Assembly: GCA_038503075.1 (NCBI GenBank)
Contig: JBCAML010000008.1
Location: 558,001 to 622,000 of the forward strand
DNA length: 64,000 nt
Source: Gyromitra esculenta
Lineage: Eukaryota > Ascomycota > Pezizomycetes > Pezizales > Discinaceae
Direction: 5' to 3'
Shown: positions 11,313 to 23,900 of the stretch, one piece after another
Layout: each line of letters opens with the position of its first letter
Position numbering within the stretch: the stretch's first letter is position 1
Translations under genes and position numbers: made by a program
The notes under the pieces: generated by a model
What the model was told of the DNA's origin: nothing
The model's input: only the letters and a program-made list of their open reading frames with translations
Databases searched by the model: none

Positions 11313-12919
11313 CTAACTCTCCGCCCACGAAATACTATGCCACCATTAGCTGTCAAATACAACGCGATCTCAAGCCTAGGATTTAAATACTCACGCGAAC
11401 ATAATCCCAAACCCAGTTGCCATCGCCACCGCCTGCGTCAAAGATTTCTTGAGCTCCACAGCCTTATTCGGCCCCGTCTCCAGCAACTCAGGAATCACAC
11501 TAAAACCAACATACAGGAACGTCCCCGCAGTAAACGGCAAGACCAGATCCCCACCTGTCAACCCTGTTCCCCAGATCCCTGCACTAGCGCTCACCACCGC
11601 CTCCTCACCTCCAGACGCTGAATACCACTGAATACCAATTCCAATAAAGGTGCCCAAGAAAGCTCCAACAGCCGTAAAGAACTGTGCACCCATCGCTTGC
11701 CATTTGGTAAACCCTGACTGAACAAGCAGTGCGAAATCACCAACTTCGTGCGGAATTTCGTGGAAGAAGACGGCGACACAAGTTGTTGCTCCGATTCTAA
11801 CACCACCGGTGTGGAAAGCGGCAGACATGGCGAGCCCATCAGTTATGTTGTGGGAGAACTAGCATTAATGATAAGATTAGCTTACGGATCCCAGGGAGAT
11901 ACCTTCCTCGGGTAGAACATACATCAGCGCTATAGTTTTAGAGAGAAGATTAGCAAATACCAACGAATAATATATATATGCATATAGGGAGCTGAGAGAC
12001 GACAAACATCAAATTCAGATACGACGACAACTTGATAGAATTGCTTGGCTCCTTCTTCACCGCCTTCACCTCTTTCCCAGCACCACCCTTCCCACCCCTT
12101 TTCTTCAGTTCCCCGCCTTTCCCAGAAACCTCAACCCCACTTGCGTCGGCGCTATCCTCCACAGCTCCGTGCGAGTGTCCGTGGGAATGATCATGCCCCG
12201 CGCCAAAAATCCGCATCGTTTTATCCATAGCCACGAACGTCACGAAACCAATGAAAATGAACAAGCCAAGCAATGCGTTCCTCTTCGGATCTAACATCAC
12301 GAAATGGACATTATCGTCGTGTGGCTCACCCATGAATGTCTGTGGGATCAGATGGAGGAGAGTATCGCCGAGAAGGCCACCGACAGCGAAGGCTACCATG
12401 ACAGAAAGGGACGAGGGGTCAATATCGGTGGGGCAGAGTGCGAGAAGGAAGTCTATGCGATATTGTTAGCTTCCCCTCCATCTTTAATATTTCCCCAATT
12501 AGATCGCGACGAGCTGAGGAAGCTATGGTAGTGGGGACATACTCGGTGGTCCAGAGATATACGTAGTCGCGAGAAGTGAATTCACCGCCGGCCCCGCAGG
12601 AAACAATACTGCAAAAACCTTTGACATGACGCTCGAGGTCTCTGGCGCATTGATCTGTTTCTCACGGTTCAATTGCTGGACAATTGGGCATTCCTACAAC
12701 ATCTACATCAGCAACCAATTACTTGGACAGCCGCGAACACGACCGTTCTTTCTCTTCTTCGAACAGTAAAATCCTCACCTGCAATCTTTCATCGATCTCC
12801 GCAATTGTCAAATCTGTAGTGCCCTTGACCTGCGCCTCAGCTGCGACCGAGCTCACAACGGCCAACACCGCCAACAGCCCAACCGCCGTCCGGGTGCGAA
12901 TCGCGAAAGGAAATTTCAT
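11313..12919 (-). CDS. YKE4: ZIP-family zinc transporter, KE4/SLC39A7 (Yke4) type
   Basis: Predicted zinc transporter of the ER/Golgi membrane, moving Zn2+ between the secretory lumen and cytosol. Six exons (12779-12919, 12543-12693, 12008-12452, 11923-11929, 11395-11858, 11313-11334) join in frame to 409 aa. The N-terminus is signal-peptide-like (TAVGLLAVLAVVSSVAA). Then come VMVAFAVGGLLGDTLLHLIP (transmembrane), a His-rich loop HDHSHGHSHG, and a Lys/Gly-rich linker. The metal-binding helices are HNITDGLAM and HEIPHEVGDFALL, the signature of the KE4 (LIV-1) subfamily; further membrane segments follow to the C-terminus. Exon 4 is only 7 nt (CGCTGAT) and is needed to read LNLIADFSHNITDG. The last exon adds ISWAES and a stop. 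Length suits the family. Confidence 0.95.
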
Positions 12920-13603
12920 TATCCTTTTCCCCCGTGAATTATCCTGTTTGTGAGTTGTAGATTGCGTGCGCAGGGGACGGATTTTAGTTCGTATGGAGAA
13001 CAGAATCCAGAGTTCGGCAGTGTATAGTTAGGGGGAGCAGGGGCCACCTGTTGTTGACAAGACCAACAGGAGGTTTCCGTGAGGCCACAAAACGGGTTAG
13101 GTTGGAGGAAGCAAGCGCGGGTGTGATCCCGGTTGTTGGGTGCACAGAAACATCTCGGAGAGTTATGCAAATACCCTGGAAAACATGGAACCGGGGAAGG
13201 TAGAGTCCAATTTTGACAAGGCGTGTTTTCATGTCAAGTTTCAGCAGTGCTTTAAAGCTGATAGTACTGTCAATTAAGGCCTCCTCATCACCCAAGGCAT
13301 ATGCGGTATGCCTATCGCTTTTCGTGAAATGCTCACGCAACATCGTCTCGTCATGATCTCTCAATGGGTCCCTTACATAATGGAATAAACTCCGAACGAT
13401 TTGTTTTCTTCTTTCCAAGATACATCCTTATACGCTGTTGATTCTGAATCGTTCTGCTCCAACACCTCGCCTCCAAAGAAACCCCTACCCCTCGCCTAAG
13501 ACATACCGCATAAGAAAAAAAGAAAAATCGAATGATCCTGCGGCTTGACGACTTTCCCTTTCCTCTCCTGGTCTCTTACTTCCTCGCTCCGGCTTGTGAC
13601 ACA
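12920..13603. other. Intergenic, ZIP promoter and translin 3' flank
   Basis: Contains the ZIP 5' region and the translin 3' end. A 144-codon minus-strand frame (12984-13418) has no family motif, signal or splice support and is not called. Confidence 0.45.
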
Positions 13604-14865
13604 TTACCCCAAATTTCCCATCGCAATCTCTGGTGCCTTACTACTGGACATTAAGGGCGTTGGTCTGCCCTCTTCGGCTGAAAGGGGTTTGGTTTCCGCG
13701 CTTGGAATCAGGTTACGTAGGATGAGATCGTAGTTAACGTCTTCGACCTTCTTAACCTATATATGACAACTAGATCAGCATATTTCTAAATAAATAAAAA
13801 GCAAAGAAACAAAACAAAGGAGGAGCTGGACGCGGCTTACACTATACTTCAGGCTGTCACTCCTCCTACGAAGACTGTCGTTTTTAAGATTCAGGATCTG
13901 AAATGAAGAGTGGATATCCTTGACGAAGCGGTTAATCATCTGTGGACGGAGGAAGTCGCGCTGGGTCACAGCATTGGTCGTAAGACGGGTCTGTGATGTT
14001 CGTATCGTTAGATAAAAATAGATTCGTAACACAGAAACCCTAATAGTTGATAGAAGAAGTACCAATTCCTCAACGAGAGTAATGACGGCGTGTAAATATT
14101 CCTCAATCGTCAAATGGAACTTATCTTCAGTCTTGAGATTGACCGGCACTGCGTCGCCATCAGCACTCTTCCCCGCCGTAAGGAGTAATCCACCAACCTC
14201 CAAGAATAGCCCCAACTTCATTGATAGTCAACAAGCTATTCTCCGAGTCTGCAATCCCATAGCTTCTTGTTAACCATCCGTGTAACAGTACCAGAAAGGC
14301 CTACACCTATCATCAGCCTTCATACACTTAGTTCATCCCATCTATCGTCAAGCAAACCTACAGTATTCTGTAAATCCCTAGTCCATAACCCATTGTACTT
14401 GTAATACGGATAGTCTTCCACGATACTAACAAGTCCCTTAATCTCTTCCCGAACTTGTTTGAACCCACCTTCTACGCTCTCTGCCAACTTTGGAACTGTT
14501 TTATTTCCCCAAGCCGTCAGCAATTGACACCGGCTAATAGTGAACGGTGAGAAACAGGTGCTTAGGTACCATTTTCGGCAGGAACGATATGGATTCTCGA
14601 TAGAGTAGAATTAATCTTCCTAACTTGCACATAGAGATATTTCATCAGCCAAGTGATAAGCCAGGATAGGGGAGCTGGGGGCCTAACCTTCTTTATCCAG
14701 CTTCTTCAGTGCATCACGGATTTCCTACAATTCCTTCATCAGTTACTTGCTTTCGAATGACTTAGGCATAGTAAAACAAACCTCCTTCACAATATTATCT
14801 TTCTCAATCATCTCCTGCACTGCCGCAAAAATCTCCGGATCAACCATTGCAAATGATTCCGACAT
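13604..14865 (-). CDS. TSN: Translin
   Basis: Single-stranded nucleic-acid-binding protein. With its partner TRAX it forms the C3PO endoribonuclease, which removes small-RNA passenger strands and tRNA fragments; translin-TRAX acts in RNA processing in filamentous fungi. Eight exons (14782-14865, 14688-14724, 14570-14623, 14362-14495, 14198-14300, 14063-14148, 13841-13990, 13604-13756) join in frame to 266 aa. Seen: helical N-terminus, INSTLSRIH, YPYYKYNGLWTRDLQNTAF, LTINEVGAILGVPVNLK, FHLTIEEYLHAVITLVEELT, NAVTQRDFLRPQMINRFV, IHSSFQILNLKNDSLRRRSD and KYSVKKVEDVNYDLILRNL. The last three blocks are the classic translin C-terminal signature. A TRAX partner was not seen in this window. Translin is absent from S. 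cerevisiae, supporting a filamentous ascomycete. Confidence 0.96.
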
Positions 14866-15709
14866 TTCTTCTTCCTTTCTTTTTTTCCCCCCCTTTGCTT
14901 CGACACCCCAACCGTTCTTCTCTCTCCCGTCCTTTCTAAGGCCCTAGTTTTGCTTTGTCTATCCTTCTCCGTTCGATTTAGATCGTACGATGCGGGATCT
15001 CTTGGAGAGACAACGGTTATCTGAAACGGATATGTTTGCCTGCGGGGGTTTGGAGGCGTTGGAAGATAATGACGCGCGCGTTAGTGGGGCTCTCACAAAA
15101 GCCGTGCTACACTACCAGGTCCTTGTCTCATGTGAGCGCACGGACCCCCACATACGTTTAGTTCCCGCTCGATCCCCTACTTGAAGGGTAGCATCTTAGT
15201 TTTTTGATTTTTGGTGTAAGAGGCCTTGGGTCTCGGAAGTACACTAAATGGTGTATCACTTGTTTTACGCTACAAGAGGCGGATGAGCCTTATTTAGGAG
15301 GAGGAGCTTTCTCCCCAGTGATGCAGAGTCCAGCTATTCTAAATGATCGCAGTCTGATCACCGAGTCTCAGTAGTCCCATCTCGCATCCTATACATAACC
15401 AACAAGCGGGGGAAGTATCCACGGTTGGGGAGATAACAAAAATAGCAACACTCTAGATCTGAAGGAAAGGAAAGGAAAGGCGCCGACAGTATACCCATGC
15501 ATAGAACAGAAAAAATGAAGAAAAAACCCCTCCCCAAAGAAAAAACATATTTACAAGTGTGGTTACATCAAGAATTACGTGCTAAGGAGACATATGAGTG
15601 TGCTCCGATTCCATCGTAAAACCATAACGGTACCGGAACATATATGAAAGTATATACGCTGAAAGCTGTCGAAATACCAATTCTAACGTCTTCCGATAAG
15701 TTCGTGGCT
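14866..15709. other. Intergenic, translin promoter and PGC1 3' flank
   Basis: No gene seen. Pyrimidine tract just upstream of translin (14870-14930, CT-rich on the plus strand) and an AAGGAAAGG repeat near 15461-15481. Confidence 0.45.
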
Positions 15710-17091
15710 CTATCGAGCACTCTCCGTCAGGATATCTTTCACAGATTCTACAAGCTTGAAGTTAGCATAAGTCGAATTGTTTGGTAGAAGAGCTAGCTAC
15801 ATACTCAAGGAATTTGACAGGGTCATCGGTACAGACGGCTATAAAATCGAGGCGTCAGTTTTTGCTTAATCTAATTGGATTTTAAAGCTCCTGGGCTTGT
15901 CATACCATCGATCTCATTGCATATTGTCCACTTCATGACCTGGGTGTCATTGACTGTCCATGTGTAAATAACCCTGCCGGCTGCCCGGGCGTCTCTCCGA
16001 AATTTTTCGCCTCTGGGCCCATCAAGGATAGCGTATAGTAGATGGAACGATATATTCGGAATCTTAAGGAATTCACGTGCATATGGTAGCGAATATCCAA
16101 TGTGCTGCACACCATTAGCTATCGCAAACTCATTTTCTGAAGCCCTTGCAGATAATATGGGGCATAGAGAGAAAAAAACTTACGGTTACCGGAAATCCCG
16201 GTAAATACCTCTCACACAGCTGACTCTGTCAGCTACCGTTCGCCCTCCGCGGAATCCGCAAAAAAGTGTGAAGGTCCTCACAGGTATAAACTTCAGTGTC
16301 CAACATCCTAGCACGATCCTGTTTCCCCAGAACTCCAGACCACCACCCACCGCATGTAGTGTCTCCCCTATTAAGCGTATTATGTCCTCCGCATTATTAT
16401 CTACCTTAATATCTAGTAGCAGCCACATGTTCTTCACAGCCGGTTGGCACATGAATTCGAGCACCTCTCGTAGTGTCGGCATCGGCACATGGGGGGCCTC
16501 AATCGTTCGTAGTGTCTGTAGGTATGAACAATCGAAATCGATGAGTTTACCCCCAACACCAAAACACCGTTTTAGGGTTGCATCCTAGGATCGAATATGA
16601 TTAGTAAATAGTAGGTGGCAATACAGGTTGGTACAACGTACGTGCGAGATCATGACCACGCCATCTCGTGATAGATGAACGTCTGTCCAAGAAGTCTGTT
16701 AGCTCCAATGCCAAACTATTTTTTCCTCTGTCCGTACCTGTTTCTATCGCGTGGGCTCCAGCTTTGACAGCCCCCTCAAACGCCTTCATAGAGTTCTCGG
16801 GAAATTGCGCCTTGAAGCTTCAGAACAAGAGGGCCCGTTAGCGACAATTACTAAACATTCAAACCAATTAACTCGTATTGTAAACTCACCCGCGATGGGC
16901 TATAGCTTGTGGAAGCCGAAGACGTTCTGGATTCACTACTGAATTCCCAAAGGTTCCTGCTCTGTAAGCATGTGTGCAACCCCAGCCAACAATATCCAAT
17001 ATAACAAGAAGGAGGAGTAAGAAGATGGGAGAGATGGCATACCAAGCGATTTCTTCGAGCTCAACGATGGCTGTGAATCCTGGTAGTTCAT
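15710..17091 (-). CDS. PGC1: GDPD-family phosphodiesterase, phosphatidylglycerol phospholipase C (Pgc1-like)
   Basis: Predicted to cleave phosphatidylglycerol to diacylglycerol and glycerol phosphate, as yeast Pgc1 does at lipid droplets and mitochondria. Nine exons (17043-17091, 16890-16959, 16738-16817, 16642-16682, 16282-16584, 16184-16219, 15906-16104, 15801-15838, 15710-15754) join in frame to 286 aa. Catalytic features seen: AIAHRG with the first catalytic His, FPENSMKAF, HAIETDVHLSRDGVVMISHD carrying the metal-binding acidic pair and second His, LLLDIKVDN, then ERYLPGFPVTHIGYS and GRVIYTWTVNDT. These are the ordered motifs of the glycerophosphodiester phosphodiesterase fold. It is nearer to Pgc1 than to secreted GDPDs because it lacks a signal peptide and has the fungal PFPVTHIGYS-like block; substrate choice is inferred. 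Confidence 0.9.
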
Positions 17092-18485
17092 GATTTCTTC
17101 CTTGCTTCCTTCTTTCCTTCTTTTTCCAGGATTATGATATTATGAAATTTTGAGTGCAGACGACAAAATAAAGGAAGTGAGAATTCAATCAAAAGATGGC
17201 AAATAGAAGTAAAAACAGAGACCCGCAACGGATAGGTACAAGCATTAACTTAAGTAGACTGACACCTAAGCCTCGTTGATCCACGAATGGCCACAGGCTA
17301 AAAGGAGGCGACGCCCGAGGCGTTAGGTCATACAGGGCTTAATAGTAGTAATGCACACTGCGGTAGCCAACTATCTATGGGTTTGCAGTGGAGCATGCAC
17401 TAGCTGGGTGTTGTTTCTGGGAATATGTAATTGTAGGGTGGGAGAGCCACACCGGCGAGGAGGAAGAGAAGAAAGTTGAGATAACGGGAATACACTATCC
17501 GGACATCACGGCACAGTAAAGGATGATGCAAACAATTTACCTTTATGAAGTTATGCTTCCGCAGGATGTCATGGCAACGTGTACCCCTCCCCCCACCCCC
17601 TCTGAGGGAAGTTGTAAAGAGCCCACACATTCTGTAACACGCCCTCAGCATGCGCAGCTCGGCGCCGCCGCTGAAGGGTAAACAGCAATAGTAATAGGTC
17701 CTCGAGCCCACGAGGAAGCTGCTGCGCGGCGAAACACTCCGAATCGCCCTGTTGTTGTGCCGCGACGTTGCTGAAGGGCTGCACCATCATCTAATTCGGC
17801 CATTCGCCATCTCTACTTGGGCGGTTGGGTTCGTCCCTGGTTTCACAATCGAGAAGGCTTGTTCCTTTCTCGAACCGTCTCAGACACTTGGGGTCTGGAA
17901 CTTGTGTTGCTTGGCGACGGGGGTTCAAAACCCTCAACCCTTCCGCCAGTTTGGAATTCCTGCATGGATAAACGCACGCGTCCCCGTTTGGTCGCATAAT
18001 TATCATCCCGCAACTCTAATAAGCGGGGCATTTAGCGGCCATTATCCAATTGGCTGAGAGCCTAGCAACTGGTTTGAATCCCTGTCACTGCCCCGCAGAT
18101 CATCAGACGGCTGAATCTGGTACCCAACAGGTGAAATCGTGTACGATCTAGATCGCAACAAATCTTGGGTGAATTTTATTCCTTTTTAATTGCTGCGCCT
18201 CCACTAGTTGATAGGAACGCCAGGCCGAATCCCAGCTTATTTTCTCAGAATCCCACTTGCTTTGCTGTGCCGCTTCATGAGATCACTGCTATAAGAGTAG
18301 CGATGGAAAAAAGAACTAATAGCTTGCTTTGATATGGTTTTACAAAAAATCTGACCCTTGACCTAGTAAACGAAGATACTACACAGCAGCCTGGATTGGG
18401 AAGATATTTTGTCTATCCGGCCCTTATCCTAGGGTTTGCATGTCAATAACGCATCTAGTGAAATTTTAGCATAGTCCGAAATGTC
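17092..18485. other. Intergenic with tRNA-like debris
   Basis: No protein gene recognised. Contains a short inverted pair ACCTAAGCCTCG / CGAGGCGTTAGGT near 17268-17323. It also has B-box-like sequences near 17922 (GGTTCAAAACC) and 18071 (GGTTTGAATCC) that do not fold into full tRNAs. Confidence 0.45.
18023..18096 (+). other. tRNA-like element or tRNA relic
   Basis: A 74-nt stretch has perfectly complementary 7-nt ends (GCGGGGC / GCCCCGC), a possible 4-bp D-stem (TTAG/CTGA) and an internal B-box-like GGTTTGAATCC. The space for an anticodon arm is too short and the T-stem is mismatched, so it is not a functional tRNA as read. It could be a decayed tRNA, a tRNA-derived SINE end, or chance. Confidence 0.25.
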
Positions 18486-19978
<1,493 letters not shown>

Positions 19979-20906
19979 CTTGAGAGATGAGTGTGTGTGA
20001 TATTCTACGAATTGAGTTGAAGTAGGATTGCTCTTGCTTATCGGACAAACAGATTAAGATGTGGGGAAGGCGAGGGAGAAATACTGTTTCCTTCTGACGT
20101 AGGACGGACGGAAGAGGAGGGGTTTCCAGTATCTAAAGTAGGCGGGGTTTCTTCGGCTGCGAGTCCACGCTATACCCAACATGGCACTATGTCGATCACC
20201 AGAGAGAACCAGGTTCTTATCTCCTATTTCCTATTTCTAACAATTTTCTATTGATTTCTAAGAATTTCTCTAGAAGCAGGGTGCCTTTCCGTAAAATCTG
20301 GAGTCAAGGCTAGATTAGAACACTGGAGGGGTCAACGAGGCTGAGGATATAGCGAGGCTTGGTTGTCTTGGCTAACAAACTGAACAAGCAAGAGCCAGAA
20401 TTTAATCCTAAGCTTTAGGTCCGCTACTACACGTAACTTGATGATTACTAATAAATACGCCATAGTACCTTTTTTACAGGAATACCACGAAAACTAGCAG
20501 ATATCTTCCATTATGCAAGGCCGTCGTGGCCCTGTAAAACAACATCTTTTTCTTGTTATTTGTAGAATTGCGACTGTAGAACTAGCATAGGTCTCCTCAG
20601 CGTGGTTTCTGGGGCGGTTTCTGGTTGTCACGACGTGTCGTTTCCCCTCTAGGGATCTGAAGGGCTTCAGATTCCCAGAAGGGGGGTGGGCCATGATTCT
20701 ACATCATGAAGTTATCAGGTCGGTTGTCTGGGCTGTCTAAGCCCACTTTACTCTCTGAAGTGCTTCTGGTTTCTACGGAAGGCATTCAGTGGATTGAATT
20801 TACGGGGCATAGCTCGCGTCAAGGGGATTATTGATTTTAGTCTGTCTGGAACGATCTTTAATTACATGTAGTAGCCGAACAAAAAGAAAAATAGACCACC
20901 GTTCGA
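19979..20906. other. Intergenic, SFA1 promoter and ABC transporter 3' flank
   Basis: No gene seen. Contains one TACATGTA at 20863. A 66-codon minus-strand frame near 20494 lacks any motif. Confidence 0.45.
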
Positions 20907-23900
20907 TTATTTTCTGTTTCCATGCATGCTCTTGGTAGCTAGTGCTAGCAGCTCTTCGAACTCTCCACTCTTACGGGCTAAACTATACAGGGCGCCGCCA
21001 GGTCGCTGGAGTAAATTCAACGGGGTATCACATCTGCAGATAGTATATCAGAAAATGGCTCCCCGCATAAAGAAGCACACATATTAAGGCGTAGATTTTA
21101 GTACTTACTCTACTATCTCCCCACCTTTCCCTATATTATCAAGAACAATGATCCTGTCGAAGGACATCACAGTGCCTATCCGCCCGAGAGATCAGCAGAT
21201 ATACCGGGTTAGAATACTGAATAGAGGTTTACGCACGAAGCCTATGAGCTATTGTTATTATGGATGAGTCCGGGAAGCTGGTTCGCAGGGTCTCCTGGAT
21301 TCTCTCATCCCTATAGTATATGTCAGCGAAGAAAATGTCTTGCAGAAAATTCAACCTATCATGTCACTCACGTTTCCATGTCTGTCGAACTCGTAGCCTG
21401 TGTAGATACCGGAGTTAGCCCGGGTCTCGATTTTCGGGGAACTATCGGAAGTGATATAATTCCAAGACTTTCGATCCGCTAAGTCTATGAAGCTAGTATT
21501 TTCGATGACATTGAAGCTTCGGGGACAGGGAACCATACCTCATCTAAGATTACTAACTTAGACCGTCTAACTAGCGCTCTAGCAAAAGCAAGTAATTGAC
21601 GCTGACCCTGGGAGAGATTGTCTCCACCAGTTGTGACCAGTGAGTCAAGCCCAATTTTTTTAGTCTTCGGTAATATTTCATTAGAGGCGCCTTCTATAGG
21701 AGAAGTGCTACCTGAAGATCCGGAAGTACTGTAGTTTTCGTCTTCCTTGATGCCAGTTAATCCGCTGCCCTCTAGTGCTGCCTGGAGTTCTGTGTCATCC
21801 ATTTCTTTATGGGGGTCTAGATTATCACGAATTGTCCCAGAGAACATAATGGGGTCTTGAGGAATAATACTGGTTCCACGTTAGTGTTAGTAAATGTAAT
21901 AGAAGGAAAAAGTCCTAGATACATACGTGATCCGTTGCCGCAGGGCCTCTAGGTTTACTTTTGTGATGTCCAGCCCGTCGATGTTAATGCTGCCGTGAGA
22001 AATTTCAGTGAAGCGCAATATACTTAACGCTAGGCTGCTCTTCCCGGCACCAGTCCTCCCAACAATACCAACCCTTTCACGCGGTTTGACCCTAAAGCTG
22101 ACCTTGTTAAGTACTTCTGGACCATCCGTAGAATACTTAACGGAAAGGTTTGTGACTTTGATATCGCCTTCTGTAGTATCGTTAGTTTATAGCCCATCAT
22201 GAGTCATTGAAAGGATGGGTATAAGTTACGGATAGGCCATGCTGCTGGTGGTTCGTTTTTAGAAGTTGATTCTGCCTATATGTGATATGTAATGTTAACG
22301 ATAGTTCTTTGATATGAAAGTATGGAAGGAGGGAATACCTCTTGTTCTAGATTTATATATTTATTAATGCGCTCAAAAGAATTGAGTTTCAGTTGTACCT
22401 AAAAATAAATGATTAGTACTATTTTCTTTCTGATCCATTGTTATTAACTGTATGCAACAGACCGAGTTGAATACTCTTTTCATAAGTGATAGAAAAGTCA
22501 GTATGTCTCGGCATCATAAATTTGGTAATTTTATAGGTCAAATACCTCACGGCAGAGAGAACGGACGAAGAAAATGCAAGGCCTAGCCCACTTAGTACAC
22601 ATAATCAAGATACAGGAATGGAAGTCAGAAATACAGTTGTTCATGCTAAACCCAATCAGACCAGCAGAGTAACCTTTTATACTAAGAGCAATGATACCAG
22701 CAGCCGCACCCATCACCGCGCTGCAAGCAGTGGTTCTGATGCTCATCCACCGATTAAGAGCCACGAGAGCCCAGTATCTAGTTCGTTAGCAAAATGATAT
22801 CCGAAATTCTTAGTAGTTAATATTTACGTCTGGTTATAGTCGTCAATCTTCTTAATATTCTCATCAAGGAAGCGCTGTTGGCAAGCATAGGCACGAATCG
22901 TCACTATACCAGCGATGGTATCTCCGACATGCGAGTATAAGGGAGATGATTGAACCGAAAATAACCGATTAACACTAATTTGGGTACGTATATAACTACA
23001 CATATGCCTATTGTTAGCTAGCTACATTGGAGACGTGAGTGGTACTGGTGCACGTGGTTGCATAACTTACCATTCCCCACAAACTATCCCAATCATGAAA
23101 ACGAATAGACTAGGAAGTAAGAAAGTCGGGATGAGGCCCGACATGATCGTGAGGCGAAAAAAAATGTCAAAAATTTGATCAATAATAGCTTTCGTCACGG
23201 GAGCCAAAGCCCAGTCGATAAAACTATAACTGTTAGCCACGACTACTAGTTCCAAACCCTAATTAAGTAGAAATCCTCACTAGACATCCGTCGAAAGACG
23301 GTTTATTATTCTTCCTAAGGGGGTAGTATCGAAGAATCGAATTGGTGAATACAACACAGACTTGACAAGCTTCTCGTGGATAATTCTAGCTGCTCTGAAA
23401 ATAAAAAAGTACCAAGTTCCCCAGGTGATGGTACTAAGTAACGATGTTCCCAGCATTATAGCTTTTACGCGCGAGTTAGCCCAATAAGCGGTACACAGGG
23501 ATCTCGATCGATATCGTACCAGCATACATTCCCTATGAACATTAACTGTCGCTCTCAGAGTAGCCAGGGAAGTGTTTTTACAGAGTACTTACCAACCACC
23601 ATTTTACGTCAATTCTTCCAGGGTTTGCGTATTGATCTACAAACGATATTAGCAACGATGGTGATATTGGTCTAGTAGAGTTCCTTACCAGACCAAACTC
23701 CGAGAAAGTAGCCGAAGCCAAGTCTGCGAGATTCTGTTAACAAATGAATCTCAAAAAAAAATTGACTTAGGAGCAACGTACTGGGCTAATTGATAAGTAA
23801 CACTCAGTAAAACCAATAAAGACATGATCGCAGGGCCACCAAGGTACTTTACATACCGCCAGAGCAGCTTCACGTCCACTCTGCCTTTGGCGCGATCTTC

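Noticed and set aside
12984..13418. 144-codon minus-strand frame between ZIP and translin
   Set aside because: No domain, signal or splice support, and it sits in the ZIP promoter.
17890..17950. Possible tRNA around GGTTCAAAACC
   Set aside because: T-stem pairs, but no A box or acceptor partner at a suitable distance.
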